Below, in pieces: positions 42,866 to 51,083 of a stretch of DNA of 64,000 nucleotides. The translations under genes were made by a program, and so were the position numbers. The DNA is from an uncultured Lachnospiraceae bacterium (GTDB lineage: Bacteria > Bacillota > Clostridia > Lachnospirales > Lachnospiraceae). The DNA lies in contig CAJKGK010000001.1 in the NCBI GenBank assembly GCA_905199445.1, positions 1 through 64,000 on the forward strand. Reading direction: 5' to 3'. The number at the start of each line of letters is the position of its first letter. Within the stretch, counting starts at the first letter, position 1. Under the pieces are notes generated by a model, which saw nothing but the letters and a program-made list of their open reading frames with translations, had not been told where the DNA came from and ran no database searches.

Positions 42866-43471
42866 ATGGGAGACAAGCTGGAATCCAATAAAAAGCAAAA
42901 AAAAGAAGCTTTGCTGAATACGGCTTTTGAGCTTTTCACCTCAAAAGGTATTCAGAAAACTTCCATATCTGATATCGTAGAAAAGGCCGGTGTCGCCAAA
43001 GGCACATTTTATCTGTATTTTTCAGATAAATATGATATACGCAACAAGCTGATTTCTCACAAAGCCAGCCAGCTATTTAAAAATGCCTATAAACAGATGC
43101 TCAGTTCTCATATTCAGGATTTTGAAGACCAGGTCATTTTTATTGCTAATCATATTTTAGATCATCTTTCCAAAAACAGGTCTATGCTCAGCTTTATATC
43201 CAAGCATCTAAGCTGGGGGATGTTTAAAAATGTACTGACCACTGCCACAACAGAGGATGATGTCAGTGCTTATACGATGTATGAGCACCTCATTCAGACA
43301 TCCGGCCACAGTTTCAAAGATCCTGAAATCATGATTTTTACAATTCTGGAAATGGTCAGCGGCATCAGCTATAATACCATTCTTTATAGTCAGCCCGTAA
43401 CTCTGGAGGAAATTAAGCCCTACGTTTATACTTTGATCCGCCAGATTATTCATAATCATTATAATGACTGA
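42866..43471 (+). CDS. TetR-family repressor of the exporter operon
   Basis: Regulator of 201 residues. The N-terminal helix-turn-helix (LLNTAFELFTSKGIQKTSIS, then DIVEKAGVAKGTFYLYFSDK near residue 45) is typical; the helical C-terminal ligand domain is unassigned. GGAGG 8 bases upstream supports the ATG at 42866 rather than 42812. Its divergent position and three similar palindromes in the shared control region indicate that it represses both itself and the MMPL/heptad-repeat operon until a ligand, perhaps a membrane-active compound, binds. Confidence 0.92.
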   Translation: MGDKLESNKKQKKEALLNTAFELFTSKGIQKTSISDIVEKAGVAKGTFYLYFSDKYDIRNKLISHKASQLFKNAYKQMLSSHIQDFEDQVIFIANHILDHLSKNRSMLSFISKHLSWGMFKNVLTTATTEDDVSAYTMYEHLIQTSGHSFKDPEIMIFTILEMVSGISYNTILYSQPVTLEEIKPYVYTLIRQIIHNHYND

Positions 43472-43491
43472 CCAGCCAAATGCCAAATCAG

Positions 43492-43542
43492 AAAAAGGAG
43501 AATGCAAACACAGATTTTTGTTGTTTACATCCTCCTTCTTTA
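43492..43542. terminator. Terminator between convergent tetR-type and nhaC-type genes
   Basis: An AAAAAGGAG-rich left arm pairs imperfectly with the CCTCCTTCTTT right arm, with ATG/CAT in the middle, followed by T-rich sequence on the plus strand. Confidence 0.5.
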
Positions 43543-43595
43543 TTTTCATGATTCACATAAATTTTATGTGTATTGGCCTTATTTTTTTAAGTCTG

Positions 43596-45242
43596 TTATC
43601 TCTTTTCCCGTCGAAATTTCGTTTCCCTGTGAAGCTGAAACTTTTTCATAAACCACAAAAATGCCAGCGTTAATACAATACCAATAGGCAGACAAATCCA
43701 TGGGTTTTGGATAAATCCGGCAAAAATATAAGTTATAAAAGAAATCACCGCAATACTCAGCGCATAGGGCAGCTGTGTGGAAACATGGGTCACATGATCG
43801 CACTGAGCCCCTGCGGAAGCCATAATCGTTGTATCAGAAATCGGTGAACAATGATCGCCGCATACCGCACCTGCCATACACGCAGAAATAGAAATAACCA
43901 TCAATGTTGGATTGGAATTCTCAAAAACAGCGACAACAATAGGAATTAAAATACCAAAGGTTCCCCAGGATGTCCCTGTTGCAAAGGCCAGGAAACAGCC
44001 AACAATAAAAATAATTGCTGGCAGCAGACTCATCAGGCTGCCCGCACACTGTGCCATAACACCGGCCACAAACTCGGCTGCCCCAAGACTGTCTGTCATT
44101 GCCTTAAGGGTCCAGGCCATAGACAAAATAAGAATTGCAGGCACCATGGCTTTAAAACCTTCCGGCAGACAGGACATGCAGTCCTTAAAGGATAATACCC
44201 TGCGGGCCACATATAAAATAATGGTAATAACAAGCGCACAGCTGCTTCCCAACACAAGACCTTCTGAAGCCACACTGTTGGAAAAGGCCGTTACAAAATC
44301 CACGCCTTCAAAAAAATCGCCGGTATAAAGCATCCCGATGACACAGCATATAATCAGCGTAACAATAGGAATAACCAGATCAATGACCCGTCCTCTGGCA
44401 TTGGCGCTTTCCACCTGCGTCTGGGCATAAGCAGATTCTTTAATGGTAAATAAATCACCTTTTTGAGCATTTTTTTCATGAAGTGCCATTGGACCATAGT
44501 CCACCTTCATAATGGAAATCGTCACAAGCATTAACAGCGTCAGCAGCGCATAAAAGTTATATGGAATTGCCTGAACAAAAAGTGCCAGACCATCTTCCCC
44601 CTCTACAAAGCCTGTAACTGCTGCAGCCCATGAAGAAATAGGCGCAATAATACATACCGGTGCAGCTGTAGCATCAATCAAATACGACAGCTTTGCTCTG
44701 GATACCTGATGTTTATCTGTCACAGGACGCATTACACTTCCCACGGTGAGACAGTTAAAATAGTCATCAATAAAAATCAGAACACCTAAAATAACCGTGG
44801 CCAGCTGAGCCCCCACCCTTGTCTTAATGTGTTTGCTGGCCCAGCGGCCAAAAGCCGCAGAACCGCCGGCCCGGTTCATCATGGAAACCATAGTCCCCAG
44901 AATTATAAGGAAAATAATAATTCCCACATTGTTGCCATCCGACAGCACGGCAATAAATCCGTCCTGGAATATATGTGTTATGGTTCCCTCAAAACTAAAG
45001 CCTGAATAAAACAGGGCTCCCACAAGAATACCGATAAACAGGGAACTATAAACCTCTTTTGTGATCAGTGCCAGCACAATCGCTACAACCGGCGGAATCA
45101 GCGCCCAAAATGTAGCATGCATGGATGGCACATAATCGGTCGTTTCGGCCGCGAACACGGCCATAGGAAGCAATGTGGTCAAAACCATCACCGCTGCCAG
45201 CACCTTAAACAGTTTACCTTTTCTTTTGCGCATCATATACAT
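43596..45242 (-). CDS. NhaC-family transporter under lysine riboswitch control, probable lysine transporter
   Basis: Membrane protein of 548 residues of the NhaC ion transporter superfamily. After a signal-like first helix (FKVLAAVMVLTTLLPMAVFA) there are about eleven helices, with FIDDYFNCLTVGSVMRPVTD near residue 152 and GAVCGDHCSPISDTTIMASA near 455 as the conserved core blocks. Named Na+/H+ antiporter by family, but the lysine riboswitch directly upstream argues for lysine uptake or exchange, as established for riboswitch-linked NhaC proteins (LysW group). Ribosome site is GAGAGAGG. It is a single-gene unit. Confidence 0.92.
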   Translation of the reverse strand: MYMMRKRKGKLFKVLAAVMVLTTLLPMAVFAAETTDYVPSMHATFWALIPPVVAIVLALITKEVYSSLFIGILVGALFYSGFSFEGTITHIFQDGFIAVLSDGNNVGIIIFLIILGTMVSMMNRAGGSAAFGRWASKHIKTRVGAQLATVILGVLIFIDDYFNCLTVGSVMRPVTDKHQVSRAKLSYLIDATAAPVCIIAPISSWAAAVTGFVEGEDGLALFVQAIPYNFYALLTLLMLVTISIMKVDYGPMALHEKNAQKGDLFTIKESAYAQTQVESANARGRVIDLVIPIVTLIICCVIGMLYTGDFFEGVDFVTAFSNSVASEGLVLGSSCALVITIILYVARRVLSFKDCMSCLPEGFKAMVPAILILSMAWTLKAMTDSLGAAEFVAGVMAQCAGSLMSLLPAIIFIVGCFLAFATGTSWGTFGILIPIVVAVFENSNPTLMVISISACMAGAVCGDHCSPISDTTIMASAGAQCDHVTHVSTQLPYALSIAVISFITYIFAGFIQNPWICLPIGIVLTLAFLWFMKKFQLHRETKFRREKR

Positions 45243-45300
45243 CCTCTCTCTTTTACTGTGGCACCACGTTTTGGGAGTTTCACTATATCAATAACCGCTG

Positions 45301-45350
45301 AAAAAATAAAGACCACAGGCAATTCGCATACGCAGATCGCCCATGGTCTT
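45301..45350 (-). terminator. Expression-platform terminator of the lysine riboswitch
   Basis: On the minus strand AAGACCATGGGCGAT pairs with ATTGCCTGTGGTCTT with small mismatches, followed by TATTTTTT. It lies between the aptamer and the transporter start codon, the expected off-state structure when lysine is bound. Confidence 0.88.
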
Positions 45351-45386
45351 AAAGATTCATCGTTAAAATTGAAATAACATTAAAAA

Positions 45387-45556
45387 CCTTCGATAGCGCT
45401 CCACTAACGTGACAGTCCGCTGCATCTTCTGCATCGGCCCAGGATCGGTTCCTCGGGCAGGATACCTTCCTTCGGCAGATTCCCCTTTCCCAGTCCGCAG
45501 CGCCCGGCTTTAACACGTACTGTTACTGATGGTTTCCGCACCTCTACCATTTACTC
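45387..45556 (-). ncRNA. Lysine riboswitch (L box)
   Basis: The minus-strand leader carries the L-box landmarks in order: GGTAGAGGTGCG (from about 45549), a CAGTAACAGTA segment, GGGGAATCTGCCGAAGG (about 45485-45469), a central hairpin with CCTGCCCGAGGAACC, and the 3' part GCGGACTGTCACG followed by GTGGAGCGCTATCG (to 45391). These match the conserved five-way-junction lysine aptamer. A terminator hairpin follows 36 bases downstream. Lysine binding should reduce expression of the transporter. Confidence 0.92.
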
Positions 45557-45564
45557 ATAATTAG

Positions 45565-45593
45565 GTTTTATCACATTTTAAGGGTAATTGCAA
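45565..45593 (-). promoter_or_regulatory. Promoter upstream of the lysine riboswitch
   Basis: TTGCAA (45588-45593), 17 bases, TAAAAC (45565-45570) on the minus strand; transcription would start just before the aptamer. Confidence 0.65.
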
Positions 45594-45618
45594 TAGTTTT
45601 TTACTTTTCTTCCCGTTT

Positions 45619-47649
45619 TTACACAAGTCTGAGCAGATTTCTGGAAATACAGAAATTAATATTTAAAGTTTTGATCTCTTTACTCTGATCAAATAAGATC
45701 GTCACCCCACGATCGGTCAGCTTTGTAATCACGCCCTCTCCGTAGGTTTCATGGCGCAGGCGCTGACCGACCTTAAATACATCTCTGTCCACAAGAAATT
45801 CGCCTACAAAACGGGACATTTCCACCGGCTTTTTATATCGCTCTTTTGTAAAATAAATATGCAGATGGCTTTTGGCCCTTGTCATGGCTACATAAAACAT
45901 CCGCCGTTCTTCCTCAAGATCCTCCGCCATCACTGCCTTTTTATGAGGCACAACCCCTTCATTGGCATCAATAATAAAAACAGTATCATATTCCAGCCCC
46001 TTGGCACTGTGCATGGTAGATAATACAACGCTGTCCACCGCTTTGGCATCCTTACGGCGGGCCTGCTGTTTCAATGACTGTCCGTAGTTGTCTATATAGG
46101 CCTGCCACGCCTCAAAGGTCTCATACTCCCTGGCATTTTCCGAAAGCTCATTGACAAGCTCAAGCAAATCTTCCAGTTTAAGGCGGCGCATTTTGGCATA
46201 CGCATCAAGATAGGTCTCATAACCAATGGCATAACGGATATAATTAACCGCCGCAAAAGGTGTCATTTCCCGAAGGGCATTCAGATCATAGGCCAGACGG
46301 TCCACCCGCTGAATCATCCATTCCCGGTCCCCACATTTGTCTCTGATGCTCTCTATCGTCAGCGGATATGCCTCCAGACACTGGCGGGAAATATAGCGTT
46401 TGGGCCGGTTTATAATTCTCAGAAAATCACTGCGCCCTCCAATACCTTTGGCTACCCGAATATAAGACAGAATATCTCTTGCAATCCAGTGTTCAAACAG
46501 ATTGGGAATATTATCCTTCATGCGAAAGGGTATATTATATTCCATCAGTCGTGTGAGCAGCTGCCTGGATCCGGTATTGGTTCGATACAGCACAGCCATT
46601 TCAGAAAATTTCAGTCCTTCTTTTTCGTGTTTTAAAAGGATTTCCGAAACCACAGCCTCATTTTCTTCACGGACATCCAGAAAACTTTTAACGCAAACCG
46701 GCTCTCCGCCCCTATGGCTGGCCTTTAAATCCTTCTCATAACGCTTTTTATTATTCTTTATAACCCTGAGGGCGCCTTCCACAATCTGTTGGGTACACCG
46801 ATAATTCATATCCAGCAAAATCTGACGGCTGTTGGGATAATCTTTTGCAAAATTCAGCATAATTTCCGGCTTTGCGCCACGAAATTTATAGATGGACTGG
46901 TCATCGTCGCCCACAATAAACAAATTATCCTCCGGCGCAGCCAGCATACGGATAATTTCATACTGAAGCCGGTTAATATCCTGGAATTCATCGATTAAAA
47001 TATATCGGAATTTCTTCTGCCATGCCCCGAGAATATCCGGTCTGGCCGAAAAAAGCTCCCATGTATACACAAGCATATCATCAAAATCGATCAGACGAGC
47101 CGCTTTCAGCCGATTCTGATAAGCGCTGTAAATTTTTCTGAAAACGTCTTCCCCGCAGTTGACAGAATAGTAATGTTCCAGTGAAATCAGCTCGCCTTTG
47201 ACCAGACTGATTTCCGAAGCAATGCCGTTAATGAAATCCGCTTCATCCTCCAGCTCCAGACCAGCCTCATTTACGATTTCTCTGAAAATTTCCATTTTAC
47301 GTCCCTCTGTGACAATATCCGCTGCCTGGAAATTATACGCATGTTTTAATATGGTAAAAAATATACTGTGAAAGGTTCCGAAGCCTACAGGCATGGTATC
47401 CCGTCCCATAAGCTGCAAAAACCGCGACTTCATCTCAGCAGCCGCGGCTTTTGTAAATGTGACCACAAGGATAGACGATGGATCCACCCCCGCCTGCTCA
47501 ATCAAATAACGGACTCTGTGGGTAATCACCGTTGTTTTCCCTGAGCCGGGACCGGCTAAAACCATCATCGGACCATCCTTGTGGGTCATCGCTTCAATTT
47601 GTGCCTGATTAAACTTCCTTCCCTCCTGTGGAGTGGCAAATATGTTCAT
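45619..47649 (-). CDS. UvrD/PcrA-like superfamily 1 DNA helicase
   Basis: ATP-dependent 3'-5' helicase of 676 residues. Walker A LAGPGSGKTTV near residue 32, motif Ia VVTFTKAAAAEM, Walker B ILIDEFQDINR near 223, motif III GDDDQSIYKFRGA, motif IV NYRCTQQI, motif V TMHSAKGLEYDTVFI near 547 and motif VI VAMTRAK are all present. The C-terminus ends with a PcrA-type small beta domain (VGQRLRHETYGEGVITKL). It is shorter than PcrA (about 740), with reduced 1B/2B insertions. It starts 1 bp after gltX and shares its operon; role in repair or removal of protein roadblocks is inferred. Confidence 0.92.
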   Translation of the reverse strand: MNIFATPQEGRKFNQAQIEAMTHKDGPMMVLAGPGSGKTTVITHRVRYLIEQAGVDPSSILVVTFTKAAAAEMKSRFLQLMGRDTMPVGFGTFHSIFFTILKHAYNFQAADIVTEGRKMEIFREIVNEAGLELEDEADFINGIASEISLVKGELISLEHYYSVNCGEDVFRKIYSAYQNRLKAARLIDFDDMLVYTWELFSARPDILGAWQKKFRYILIDEFQDINRLQYEIIRMLAAPEDNLFIVGDDDQSIYKFRGAKPEIMLNFAKDYPNSRQILLDMNYRCTQQIVEGALRVIKNNKKRYEKDLKASHRGGEPVCVKSFLDVREENEAVVSEILLKHEKEGLKFSEMAVLYRTNTGSRQLLTRLMEYNIPFRMKDNIPNLFEHWIARDILSYIRVAKGIGGRSDFLRIINRPKRYISRQCLEAYPLTIESIRDKCGDREWMIQRVDRLAYDLNALREMTPFAAVNYIRYAIGYETYLDAYAKMRRLKLEDLLELVNELSENAREYETFEAWQAYIDNYGQSLKQQARRKDAKAVDSVVLSTMHSAKGLEYDTVFIIDANEGVVPHKKAVMAEDLEEERRMFYVAMTRAKSHLHIYFTKERYKKPVEMSRFVGEFLVDRDVFKVGQRLRHETYGEGVITKLTDRGVTILFDQSKEIKTLNINFCISRNLLRLV

Positions 47650-47650
47650 C

Positions 47651-49108
47651 TTAAGCCTCCAGGCTTAACTTTTCAATACCCTTGCGAATACGTCTTAAAG
47701 ATTCTTCTTTTCCCAGAATCTCCATCAGCTCCGTTGCACCGCCGGGTGTCATCTGCTTACCGGATACTGCTGTACGAATCGGCCACATCACAAAACCATT
47801 CTTATAGCCTTTTTCTTTGATAAAATCGGACAGCGCAGCATATAAAGCATCATTACTGTAATCCTCCAGGGATTCCAGCAAAGGCAGCACTTCTTTTAAC
47901 ACAGTTAAAGAAGATTCTGCATTTGTTTTGGACTTTTTGTGGGTATACATGGCCACATCATATTCCGGAAGCGACTCAAAAAAGTCAATATGATCATGAA
48001 TATCCGGAAAGACCTCGATTCTTGTCTTTACAAGAGACGCAATTTTTCTCAAATCCATATCTTTTGTGATGGTCTGACGAATATAGGGTCCAGCCATTTC
48101 ATAAAATCTTTCAAAGTCCATGGCCTTCATGTATTCACCGTTCATCCATTTTAACTTGACAATATCAAAAACCGACGGTGTTTTGCTCATATGATGGTAG
48201 TCAAAAGCCTGTACCAGTTCTTCCAGTGAGAAAATTTCCCGGTTTTCCTGAGGTGACCAGCCCAGCAGTGCTACAAAGTTGACAATGGCCTCGGAAATAA
48301 AGCCCTGCTCAAGTAAATCTTCATAAGAGGAGTGGCCGCTTCTTTTACTCAGTTTCTGATGGTCTTCATTGGTAATCAGCGGACAATGAACATAAGTGGG
48401 CACTTCCCAGCCAAAAGCATCGTAAAGACGATTATATTTAGGTGAAGATGAAAGATATTCATTTCCTCTGACAACATGAGTAATCCCCATCAGGTGATCA
48501 TCCACCACATTGGCAAAGTTATATGTGGGATACCCGTCAGACTTAATTAAAATCATGTCATCCAGCTCGGAGTTATCCACTGTAATGTCCCCGTAAATCT
48601 CATCATGAAAAGTTGTTGTTCCCGTTGTAGGGTTATTCTGACGGATGACATAGGGTACACCAGCCGCCAGCTTTGCTTCGACTTCCTCTTTAGATAAATG
48701 CAGACAATGTTTATCATAAACAATGATTTCCTTGCCGGCAACCTCCTGCTTCAAGGATTCCAGACGTTCCTTATCACAGAAACAGTAATAAGCCTCCCCT
48801 TTTTCCACAAGCATCTGAGCATATTTTAAATAAATGCCTGCTGCCTGACGTTCACTTTGCACATACGGTCCGCAGCCGCCGTCCTTATCCGGACCTTCAT
48901 CATGAATCAGCCCTGTTTTTTCCAGGGTTCTGTAAATAATGTCAACAGCACCTTCCACATAGCGCTCCTGATCTGTATCTTCAATACGCAGAAGAAAATC
49001 GCCCCCTTCATGCTTGGCGATCAAATATGCGTATAAAGCTGTTCTTAAATTACCCACATGCATACGTCCTGTTGGACTTGGTGCAAAACGCGTTCTGATT
49101 TTTTGCAT
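47651..49108 (-). CDS. gltX: Glutamyl-tRNA synthetase
   Basis: Class I synthetase of 485 residues. The HIGH-type motif is in PSPTGRMHVGNLRTALYAYL at residue 9, and the KMSKS-type motif is KLSKRSG near 240. GVPYVIRQ and DMILIKSDGYPTYNFANVVD are further family blocks. Residues 320-485 form the anticodon-binding helical part. No T-box is visible in the leader; a perfect-spacing promoter is. The helicase gene follows immediately. Confidence 0.96.
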   Translation of the reverse strand: MQKIRTRFAPSPTGRMHVGNLRTALYAYLIAKHEGGDFLLRIEDTDQERYVEGAVDIIYRTLEKTGLIHDEGPDKDGGCGPYVQSERQAAGIYLKYAQMLVEKGEAYYCFCDKERLESLKQEVAGKEIIVYDKHCLHLSKEEVEAKLAAGVPYVIRQNNPTTGTTTFHDEIYGDITVDNSELDDMILIKSDGYPTYNFANVVDDHLMGITHVVRGNEYLSSSPKYNRLYDAFGWEVPTYVHCPLITNEDHQKLSKRSGHSSYEDLLEQGFISEAIVNFVALLGWSPQENREIFSLEELVQAFDYHHMSKTPSVFDIVKLKWMNGEYMKAMDFERFYEMAGPYIRQTITKDMDLRKIASLVKTRIEVFPDIHDHIDFFESLPEYDVAMYTHKKSKTNAESSLTVLKEVLPLLESLEDYSNDALYAALSDFIKEKGYKNGFVMWPIRTAVSGKQMTPGGATELMEILGKEESLRRIRKGIEKLSLEA

Positions 49109-49179
49109 ATGTTTTAATTCTCCTTTTTATTCATAGTAAACCGACATGCCGCCTGACGGCGTCACCATAAACGAAAGTC

Positions 49180-49222
49180 AGCATATAGCGCACCCGGGAT
49201 CCGGCCAGGCGCACCATATGCT
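49180..49222 (-). other. Hairpin at the predicted 5' end of the gltX message
   Basis: AGCATAT and ATATGCT are exact complements at the ends of a 43-base GC-rich segment that starts within about 2-7 bases of the predicted transcription start. The inside contains two GGTGCGC-like direct repeats and the CCGGATCCCGG near-palindrome. Role unknown. Confidence 0.5.
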
Positions 49223-49223
49223 A

Positions 49224-49252
49224 ATTATAGCGTATTTACATAGACATATCAA
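49224..49252 (-). promoter_or_regulatory. Promoter of gltX
   Basis: TTGATA (49247-49252), a 17-base spacer and TATAAT (49224-49229) on the minus strand. Confidence 0.75.
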
Positions 49253-49269
49253 GCCAGAGGTCAAGATTC

Positions 49270-50988
49270 TCAGACTTCAGATTCTTTTGTTTCAGATTCT
49301 TTTGTTTCGGATTCCTTTGTTTCGGATTCCTTTGTTTCAGATTCTCGATTTTCGAGTGTAGCCTTTGTCAGTGAAATTTCACTAAGATCGATAAACTGAT
49401 CTTCAGACTCCATATAGCCTACAGATACGGTATCCCCAACTTTCAGCACAGCCAACACATCCGAAAGCTGAATCGATGCCACAAAAATATGGTCACTGCC
49501 CTCAAGCTTTAAATAATAATAAGTATTGCCGTCCTTAACCGCGCTGGAAACCGTTTCGATCCGGGCGGTTTCCGTCTTTAATGCCGATGAATCCACCTCG
49601 GCATTTTCAGACAATGCTTTCAGATACTCGGAATAAGCCTCGTTGATTGTATCTCCGATAGCCACAATCTGATAACGCTCCACATTTACATATGCGAATT
49701 TTTTTACAAGACCCGCATTATCCTTCAGAGAAATAAAATATGTGGGCTGGTTTCCGATATTTAAAAGAATAGGGAATGTGGCCTTATAGGACAAATGCTG
49801 AACCTGACCTTCAGCGGAGGCCATAGCCGAATATTCGGTTGCACCGGATACCGTGTAGTAATGGGCCTCTTTTGTACGCATATTAACCAGGACAAATCCA
49901 ATATTGGAGGCATCATTGCCGGCAGATGTCAAACCGGTATACAACCACACATCGTCATCCAGAGCAATATAATTATAACCGCCGGATGTATGACATACAT
50001 CCTTTTGTCCAAAAATCGTATTAATAAAACCGTTTTTCAGTTCGCCCCAATAATCGATCTGCTGAATCACAATATCTGCTGAATAAGCCTGGTCAATCCA
50101 TGTCGGCGCCTCATGAATCGGATAATACACACTGTCGCCGCTGCAAGCATCCACAAGGACAACGCCCACAATGTCTTTTCCGCCGAACAGACCAATTTTG
50201 TAATCTACAACGGGGCAGATCCAGTATGGTTTTCCTTCATCATTGACCTCAAATGAATAATTATCAAAAATCTTTGTCGGATACTTGATTCTTAAATGCC
50301 TGTCCAGATTTCTGAAGAAAAACTCTCCCGGTGAATACTTGATTCCCTCCTCCAACTGAACAAGAGATACGTTCTGCGTGGTCATGTCCACACTGATATA
50401 ACCGGGAAGTCCCTTGGACTGATTATTAAACCACTTAATAATATCGCCGTAACGCAAAGGGGCCACACGGGTAGGCACGCCGTTATAATTAATCTGGGTA
50501 TAGGAATAAAGGTTTTCATCCACCTCAAACTGTGAAACCAGATTCACAAGCTCACCCAGCTTACGGTCACCGAGACGAATCGCAGAATCCCTGTCCACGA
50601 CAGGCACATCCTTTAATGATACCTGACTGATATCATCTGTAAATTTACGATCCTCGATCGCCATCAGCTGCTGATACTTTTTGGCGTGGAAAAACTCTCT
50701 TGAAAAAATATCTCCGCCGACAAGAACAACCGCAGCAACTACGATCACTGCACCGAGGATTTTTGTACTTGTCTTTAATCCTTTAAAACGAATACCCTGA
50801 TATTGAATTTCTGAAATGTGTGACAGTCGGACACCGCACAAAAAGGAAACAATCAGGTAAACCACAATAACCGAAATCACATACATATAAAAACTTTTTG
50901 ATTTCAGATTAATGGCCGGCAGCGAGAAATAAAAAGCAGCCAGCGCATAAATCAGTGTAATGAGTAAGCTTTTCATCACTTTTTTCAT
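49270..50988 (-). CDS. Unknown membrane-anchored protein with C-terminal ESETK repeats
   Basis: Protein of 572 residues not assigned to a family. Three hydrophobic helices occur near the N-terminus (SLLITLIYALAAFYFSLPAI; MYVISVIVVYLIVSFLCGV; ILGAVIVVAAVVLVGG), followed by about 470 residues that should lie outside, rich in beta strands and aromatic residues (for example YWICPVVDYKIGLFGGKDI). The extreme C-terminus is five tandem ESETK-like units made by 15-bp DNA repeats. Large conserved-looking extracytoplasmic domain without catalytic motif suggests a structural or envelope role. It lies between an M20 peptidase gene and gltX on the same strand. Confidence 0.75.
   Translation of the reverse strand: MKKVMKSLLITLIYALAAFYFSLPAINLKSKSFYMYVISVIVVYLIVSFLCGVRLSHISEIQYQGIRFKGLKTSTKILGAVIVVAAVVLVGGDIFSREFFHAKKYQQLMAIEDRKFTDDISQVSLKDVPVVDRDSAIRLGDRKLGELVNLVSQFEVDENLYSYTQINYNGVPTRVAPLRYGDIIKWFNNQSKGLPGYISVDMTTQNVSLVQLEEGIKYSPGEFFFRNLDRHLRIKYPTKIFDNYSFEVNDEGKPYWICPVVDYKIGLFGGKDIVGVVLVDACSGDSVYYPIHEAPTWIDQAYSADIVIQQIDYWGELKNGFINTIFGQKDVCHTSGGYNYIALDDDVWLYTGLTSAGNDASNIGFVLVNMRTKEAHYYTVSGATEYSAMASAEGQVQHLSYKATFPILLNIGNQPTYFISLKDNAGLVKKFAYVNVERYQIVAIGDTINEAYSEYLKALSENAEVDSSALKTETARIETVSSAVKDGNTYYYLKLEGSDHIFVASIQLSDVLAVLKVGDTVSVGYMESEDQFIDLSEISLTKATLENRESETKESETKESETKESETKESEV
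49278..49352. repeat. Five 15-bp tandem repeats inside the C-terminus of the unknown membrane protein
   Basis: Units at 49278, 49293, 49308, 49323 and 49338 (plus strand CAGATTCTTTTGTTT and variants). Units 1-2 and units 3-4 are identical pairs; the fifth is diverged. In frame they encode ESETK repeats, so copy-number change would keep the frame. Confidence 0.9.
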
Positions 50989-51083
50989 TCATTGATCCCT
51001 CTTTCTAAAATTTATAAATTTCAGTATATACGATTTTCCCTGTCCGGGAAAGCCATTTTTTTAATTGTTTATAGAAATATAAT

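Noticed and set aside
49109..49225. T-box upstream of gltX
   Set aside because: Too short, no T-box core sequence and no competing terminator.
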